From the NCBI GenBank assembly GCA_963775235.1, contig CAVZHY010000007.1, positions 1 to 64,000 of the forward strand: 64,000 nt of DNA, read 5' to 3'. This DNA is from JBBDMC01 sp963775235 (GTDB lineage: Bacteria; Pseudomonadota; Alphaproteobacteria; Rhizobiales; Kaistiaceae). A model generated the notes under the pieces. The model was not told the origin of the DNA. It was given only the letters and a program-made list of their open reading frames with translations, and did no database searches. This document shows positions 59,360-64,000 of the stretch, piece after piece; positions within the stretch are counted from its first letter, which is position 1; each line of letters starts with the position of its first letter. A program made the translations under genes and the position numbers.

Positions 59360-62284
59360 TTAAGCCTCGACCGGCGCGTCCGGCTCCACTTCGGGCGCCT
59401 CTGCCGGCTCCTGATCCTCGGCGCGGAAGATCAGACGGCTCGCCTCGGCGGCAGTCATGGGCTGGCCGTAGAGGAAGCCCTGCACGAACTCGCAGCCGAG
59501 CTCGTACAGCTCCAGCGCGTCCGCCTCCAATTCGGCCCCCTCCGCCACCACGTCCATGCCGAGGTCGTGGGCAAGCCCGATAATCGACCGCAGGATGACC
59601 CTTCGGTCGCCAAGACCCGTCCCGTGGACGAAGGTCTGGTCGATCTTGATGGTGTCGAACGGAAAGCGCTGCAGATAAGAGAGCGAGGAATAGCCGGTGC
59701 CGAAGTCGTCGAGCGACAGGCCGGCACCAAGCTCGCGCACCCGGACGAGGACCTGGGCGGCGTATTCCGGGTTCTCCATCACCAGGCTTTCAGTCACCTC
59801 CAGCTTCAAAGACCCGCGGGCGAGATTGGAGCGCACCAGCACAGATTTCACGTCGTTGATGAGGTCATGGCGGAGCAACTGGCGGCTCGATACGTTGACG
59901 CTGCAGAAAAGCGAGACGGAGCGGCCTAACTCCTCCTGCCAGTCGGCGAGCTGCCGCGCAGTCCGGTCGAGCACAAACATGCCGAGCGGGACGATGAGCC
60001 CGGTTCGCTCTGCCAGCGGCACGAAGTCACTCGGCGGAATCCGTCCGAGCTTGGGATGGTCCCAGCGCACCAGCGCCTCGAAGCCCGCGATGGTCTTGTC
60101 CTCCAGCCGGACAATCGGCTGGTACAGCACTTTGATTTCCTCGCGGCCGAGCGCGCGACGGAGATCCGATTCCAGTGTCGCCAGGTCGCTGCCATGCTGG
60201 CGCAACGCCGGACGGAACGCCTCGATGCGGTCGCCGCCGAGCCGCTTGGCATGATAGGTGCCCATTTCGGCATCCTTGGTCAGCTCGTCCGGCTCATTCT
60301 GCTTGCCGTCGTGCATGGCGATGCCGATCGAGGCGGTGAGGAATATCTCCTTCTCGCCCAGGGTGATCGGCGCGCGCAACGTGCGGCGCACCGACTCGGC
60401 GAACGCCGCGATCCGCTCCGGCTGGCTTTCCGAAATGAGCAGGAAACCGAACTGGTCGCCGGCGAGACGGGCCAGCGTGTCCTGCGGCTTGAGCAGGCGG
60501 GCGAGCCTGCGGGCGATCGTCGAGCAGATCGAGTCGCCGACGGCTATGCCGAAGCCATCGTTGACCTGCTTGAACCGGTCGATGTCGAGGATGAACACGG
60601 ATGGCCGCGAGGTGCCCTCGGTGTTGGTGCGCGTGATCGCGCGCGCGCAGCCGGTCGACGAACAATTCGCGGTTCGGCAGGCCCGTCAGGTTGTCGTGAA
60701 CGGCATCGTGCAGCAGCCGCTCCTCGGCGTTGCGGTCCTCGGTCACGTCGAGCAGCGTGCCGATGCAGCGCAGAACCTCGCCGTCGGTGCCAAGCACCGG
60801 CCGCGCCCGCAGGTGGAACCAGCGATAATGACCGTCCTCGGAGCGCAGCCGGAAATCCTGGGCGATGCGTCCCCGCTTCAACTCGACCGCCGTGTCGAGG
60901 GTCGTCTTGAAGCGATCGCGGTCGCCGGGATGGAGGATCTCCAGCCAGTCGCGCGCCGGCCCCTCCAGCGCGCCGCGGCGCAGGCCGAGCAGGTCCTCTG
61001 CCTCCGGCCCGGTGAAGATGCGGTCGCGATCGACGTTCCAGTCCCATACGATGTCGCCGGCGCCGACGAGGGCGAGGGCCTTCCGCTCGGTGTCGCCGAT
61101 CTGCCCCTGCATCACCATCCCGCCAGCGAACGCGTGCTGCATCACGGTGAAGCCGATCAGGAGAACGATCAGCACGAGGCCGCCGGAAAGCGCCGGCTGA
61201 ACGACGTCGTTGACGAGGTGGCCGGTGACCGTCATCAGCGCCGCAAACGTCCACACCAACAGCAGAACCCACGTCGGGATCAGCATGATCGCACGGTCGA
61301 AGCCGTGGGTAGCCAGATAGACGATGACCGCAAAGCCGAGCACGGCGGCGAGGCCAATGGAGAAACGGGCGATGCCCGCGGCCACCGATGGCTCGATGAC
61401 CGCCACCCCGAAAAGCACGGCGAGCCCGATCAGCCAGCCGATGGTGAGATGGCTGTAGCGGACATGCCACCGGTTGAGGTTGAGGTAGGTGTACGCGAAG
61501 ATAAGCAGCGATGCCGCCAGGAACACCTCCGCGCCCGCGCGCCACGTCTGGTCGGCACCCGGCGCAACGTTGATGATCCGGTTCCAGAAGCCGAAGTCGA
61601 TGCATACGTAGATCAAACCGCCCAGGCCAGCGCCGCCGTCGCAGGGAACATGGCGGATCCCTTGACCACGAAGACGATGGTCATGAACAACGCCAGCAGC
61701 CCGGAAATGCCGAGGACGATGCCGCGATAGAGCGTGTAGCTGTTGATCGCGTCCTTGTAGGCGTCGCCGTCCCAGAGATAGAGCTGCGGCAACTGGCTCG
61801 TTCGCAGTTCGGCGACAAACGTCACTACCGAACCGGGATCAAGGGTTACCCGGAAGACGTCAGCTTCCTGGCTGTCCTGGCGGTCCGGCGCGAACCCCTG
61901 GCTGGGCGTGATGGCGGCGATGCGCGAGGCTCCAAGGTCCGGCCAGAACAGGCCCGAGCCGGCGAGCCGGAAGTGCGGCGCCACCAGTAACCGATCGATC
62001 TGCTGGTCGCCGTTGTTGACCAGGGCGAACACCGCCCAGAATGACTGCCCGGTGCTTTCCCCCGCCCTGACCTCGATGCGGCGGACAATTCCGTCTACAC
62101 CCGGTGCGGTCGATACCTGGATGCGGTCGCCGGGCTGTCTGCTCAACTGAACGGCATTGGTGAGGTCGAGCGTGCGGCCGTCGAGCGGCACCGCAACCGC
62201 CTCCAGAGCGACCGCGGGGGCGGCCGCGACGCCAACCGTCAGGATTGCAAGAATGAGGACCGCGAACCGACGCGCGAACGACAA
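59360..62284 (-). CDS. Membrane PAS-GGDEF-EAL protein, probable c-di-GMP phosphodiesterase (two frameshifts)
   Basis: A long sensory regulator. A periplasmic sensing domain (after the signal peptide FAVLILAILTVGVAAAPAVA) leads into TM helices, then the frame breaks near 61616 (LAWAV* / GLIYVCIDFGFW). Seven or so further spans, a PAS domain (ALVGAGDIVWDWNVD, RWFHLRARPVLG) and a GGDEF domain follow; it breaks again near 60640 in a GCGCGCGC run and continues SVFILDIDRFKQVNDGFG. The GGDEF motif reads AGDQF, so cyclase activity is unlikely. The EAL domain is complete: FEALVRWDHP, VNVSSRQL, DDFGTGYSSLSYL, KIDQTFV and EGAELEADALEL. Start TTG 62284 (after GGAGG) gives about 970 residues. Confidence 0.82.
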
Positions 62285-62369
62285 CCGATCCTCCAAGTGC
62301 CCGGAACGATTCGCAAGCTTACTATTTTGCCCCCCGATCCGCGACAAGCAGCCTCGGCCGGGCCGGCGA

Positions 62370-62957
62370 TCACGGCCGCGGATCGTCCCGCACCAGGCCA
62401 TAAAGGATGTGGTCCTGCCAGCGCCCGTCGATGCACAAATACTTTCTGGCGTAGCCTTCACGCGCGAATCCGACCTTTTCGAGGAGGTGGATGGAGGCAA
62501 CGTTGTGCGGCAGGCAGGCGGCCTCGATCCGGTGAAGGTGCAGGGCATCGAATGAAAAGGTGGCGACCGCACGCACCGCCGCGGTCATCAGGCCCTTGCC
62601 GGCGTGGCGCTCGCCCATCCAGTAGCCAAGCACCCCCGATTGGGTGACCCCGCGCTGTATCTGCGCGAGCGTCAGGCCGCCGAGCAACGTATCGCCGTCC
62701 GGTGAAAAGATGAAGAACGGGTAGCCGGTGCCATCGCGGATCTCGCGCTGATAGCGGCGCAGCCGCCGGCGGAAGGCGAGCTTGGTGAGGTCATCGGCGG
62801 GCCAGATCGGTTCCCAAGGCGACAGGAAGCCGCGGCTTTCGTCGCGCAATTGCGCCCACTGAGCATAGTCGGCCGCCACCGGGGTGCGCAGGAGCACCCC
62901 CTCGCCGCGCAGTGTCGGGTTGGGATTGCTGGTGGAGATCGAACGGAGGAAAGCCAT
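62370..62957 (-). CDS. GNAT N-acetyltransferase, RimJ/RimL type
   Basis: 195-residue acetyltransferase. The RimJ-like start is GVLLRTPVAADYAQWAQLRDESRGFLSPWEP, and the CoA-binding V/I-x-Q/R-x-x-G-x-G/A-like region is GYWMGERHAGKGLMTAAVRAVATFSF, followed by LHRIEAACLPHNVASIHLLEKVGFAREGYARKYLCIDGRW. Likely acetylates ribosomal protein N-terminal serine/alanine or a small molecule. Lies between the EAL gene and the M16 peptidase on the same strand. Confidence 0.88.
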   Translation of the reverse strand: MAFLRSISTSNPNPTLRGEGVLLRTPVAADYAQWAQLRDESRGFLSPWEPIWPADDLTKLAFRRRLRRYQREIRDGTGYPFFIFSPDGDTLLGGLTLAQIQRGVTQSGVLGYWMGERHAGKGLMTAAVRAVATFSFDALHLHRIEAACLPHNVASIHLLEKVGFAREGYARKYLCIDGRWQDHILYGLVRDDPRP

Positions 62958-62975
62958 GGTCGCGTCGCCGAGAGA

Positions 62976-64000
62976 TCAGACTTCGATACGGGCGCCGAAG
63001 CGCTCCGCCAGCTTATCGTGAGGAATGAGGCCGTCCAGCGGTCCGACCGCCGCCAACGACGGCGAGCTTCCGGAAATGAACTCACCTGCGAGTTTGCGGA
63101 CCTCGGACACGGTGATCGCGTCGACCTTCGCCACCAGCTCGTCGATCGGGATCACCCGGCCGAAGATGAGGACCTGGCGGGCGAGCTGGCCGGCGCGCGC
63201 CGCCGGGCTCTCCAGGGACATGAGCAGGCCGGCCTTGAGCTGCGCCCGTGCACGACCGAGTTCGGCCTCGTTGATGTCGTGGGCCGCCCGCTCAAGCTCG
63301 CCGAGGATCACAGGCATCAACTCTCCGACGTCGTCCGTGCCGGTCGCGGCGTGGACGCCAAACATGCCGGTGTCGGCGAAGCTCCAGTGGAAGGCGTAGA
63401 TCGAATAACACAGACCGCGCTTTTCACGGACCTCCTGGAAAAGGCGGGACGACATGCCCCCGCCGATGATCGCTGCCAGGATCTGCGCCGTGTAGAAGCT
63501 TTCGGAGGCGTACGGCCGGCCTTCGAACCCGACCATGATTTGCGTTTCCATGAGGTCGCGCGCCTCACGCCGATCACCACCGAGGTACCTGGCGCGCGTT
63601 GGCTCCGGTCCGCGGCTGGCGGCGAGCGCACCCAGCCTGTCGCCGGCAAGAGCAACGAGCGCGTCGTGATCGACGGCGCCTGCCGCCGATACCACGATCG
63701 AGGGGCCGTGATAGTGGCGGTCGAGATAGGCCCGCAGCATATCTGACGAGGTCGCGCGGACCGTCTCCGGTGTGCCTAGGATGGTGCGGCCGATTGGCTG
63801 GGTGGGGTAGGCGGCCTCCGTGAAGAGGTCGAAGATGCGATCCTCGGGCGCGTCGAACGCGGCGCCGATCTCCTGCACGATGACGTGTTGTTCGCGGGCG
63901 AGCTCGCCTGGATCGAAGATCGAGTTGCACAGGATGTCGCTCAGGATATCGAAGGCAAGCGCCACGTCTTGCTTGAGGACGCGGGCGTAGTAGGAGGTGG
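62976..64000 (-). CDS. M16 family peptidase, partial (runs off window)
   Basis: C-terminal two-thirds of an M16 (mitochondrial-processing-peptidase-like) protease. At the edge it reads TSYYARVLKQDVALAFDILSDIL, then FDPGELAREQHVIVQEIGAAFDAPEDRIFDLF, GPSIVVSAAGAVDHDALVALAGDRLG and GGGMSSRLFQEVREKRGLCYSIYAF, so the HxxEH zinc motif lies outside. It has no signal peptide visible and looks like the cytoplasmic type. In relatives it is next to thrC; its position beside GNAT and EAL genes matches that neighbourhood. Confidence 0.92.
   Translation of the reverse strand, partial: TSYYARVLKQDVALAFDILSDILCNSIFDPGELAREQHVIVQEIGAAFDAPEDRIFDLFTEAAYPTQPIGRTILGTPETVRATSSDMLRAYLDRHYHGPSIVVSAAGAVDHDALVALAGDRLGALAASRGPEPTRARYLGGDRREARDLMETQIMVGFEGRPYASESFYTAQILAAIIGGGMSSRLFQEVREKRGLCYSIYAFHWSFADTGMFGVHAATGTDDVGELMPVILGELERAAHDINEAELGRARAQLKAGLLMSLESPAARAGQLARQVLIFGRVIPIDELVAKVDAITVSEVRKLAGEFISGSSPSLAAVGPLDGLIPHDKLAERFGARIEV

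Noticed and set aside
1..64000. CRISPR arrays, tRNA or rRNA genes, transposases, integrases, phage genes
   Set aside because: No regularly spaced repeats, no T-loop-like tRNA ends and no mobile-element protein motifs were seen on either strand.

Overview
This 64 kb window is chromosomal DNA from a high-GC alphaproteobacterium, most likely of the order Hyphomicrobiales (Rhizobiales). The assignment is inferred from gene families and gene order: DUF4170, DUF2093 and DUF6101 proteins, an IalB-type protein, a bifunctional RibBA with a dead RibA half, a CtaB/CoxF/CtaG/SURF1 oxidase operon, and AlgH, ThrB-RnhA and IspH neighbours. I saw no tRNA, rRNA, CRISPR array, transposase, integrase or phage gene.

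Layout. 0-8.4 kb: a lipoprotein, TadA, RluB, RsmD, a pair of M16 peptidases, PmbA (TldE), DUF4170, an LpxK-like protein and DUF2093. 8.4-12.4 kb: MutL, a long non-coding stretch full of small palindromes, and an orphan PP-loop (QueC-like) protein. 12.3-16.9 kb: PurD, UbiA, DUF6101 and a GlcD-like FAD oxidase, all heavily frameshifted. 16.9-23.3 kb: a secreted-repeat protein, FabI, a histidine phosphatase, AroC, RibBA, RlmD and TlyA. 23.3-28 kb: Sco1 and a PCu(A)C-like protein, an MFS carrier and Dxs. 28.1-31.7 kb: a complete sugar ABC importer ending in a strong terminator. 31.8-37.7 kb: XseB, an HDAC-family deacetylase, enoyl-CoA hydratase, acyl-CoA dehydrogenase, Sua5 and a DnaJ-class chaperone. 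37.8-42.5 kb: an RT0821-like lipoprotein, PdxH, an MFS carrier, an isochorismatase-like hydrolase and TldD. 42.7-45.1 kb: a surface-protein patch (FecR-domain protein with a 26-proline tail, VPLPA-CTERM protein, IalB-like protein). 45.4-51.9 kb: the aa3-type cytochrome c oxidase operon (CtaC, CtaD, CtaB, CoxF, CtaG, CtaE, DUF983, SURF1). 52-54.7 kb: a small secreted protein, a giant palindrome and an OmpR/EnvZ-type pair. 54.7-64 kb: AlgH, a DsbD-N-like protein, Prx5, RnhA, ThrB, IspH, a PAS-GGDEF-EAL membrane protein, a GNAT and a partial M16 peptidase.

How the genes work together. Most are housekeeping: translation and tRNA/rRNA modification (TadA, RluB, RsmD, RlmD, TlyA, Sua5), cofactors and isoprenoids (UbiA, RibBA, PdxH, Dxs, IspH), respiration (oxidase operon with Sco1), and DNA upkeep (MutL, XseB, RnhA). 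TldD and its partner PmbA are about 35 kb apart. The ancestral run HDAC-xseB-dxs-tlyA-rlmD is still recognisable but appears split by the sugar importer and by the copper/MFS block.

Two cautions. At least nine conserved genes carry single-base frameshifts, eleven of them between 12.3 and 16.9 kb; protein similarity resumes immediately in another frame, so most look like assembly indels rather than gene death. No spectacular new system is evident. The best leads are a dispersed palindromic repeat that supplies the stop codon of a neighbouring gene in all three copies, an LpxK-like protein lacking its P-loop lysine, an orphan QueC-like PP-loop protein, and the FecR/VPLPA-CTERM surface patch.
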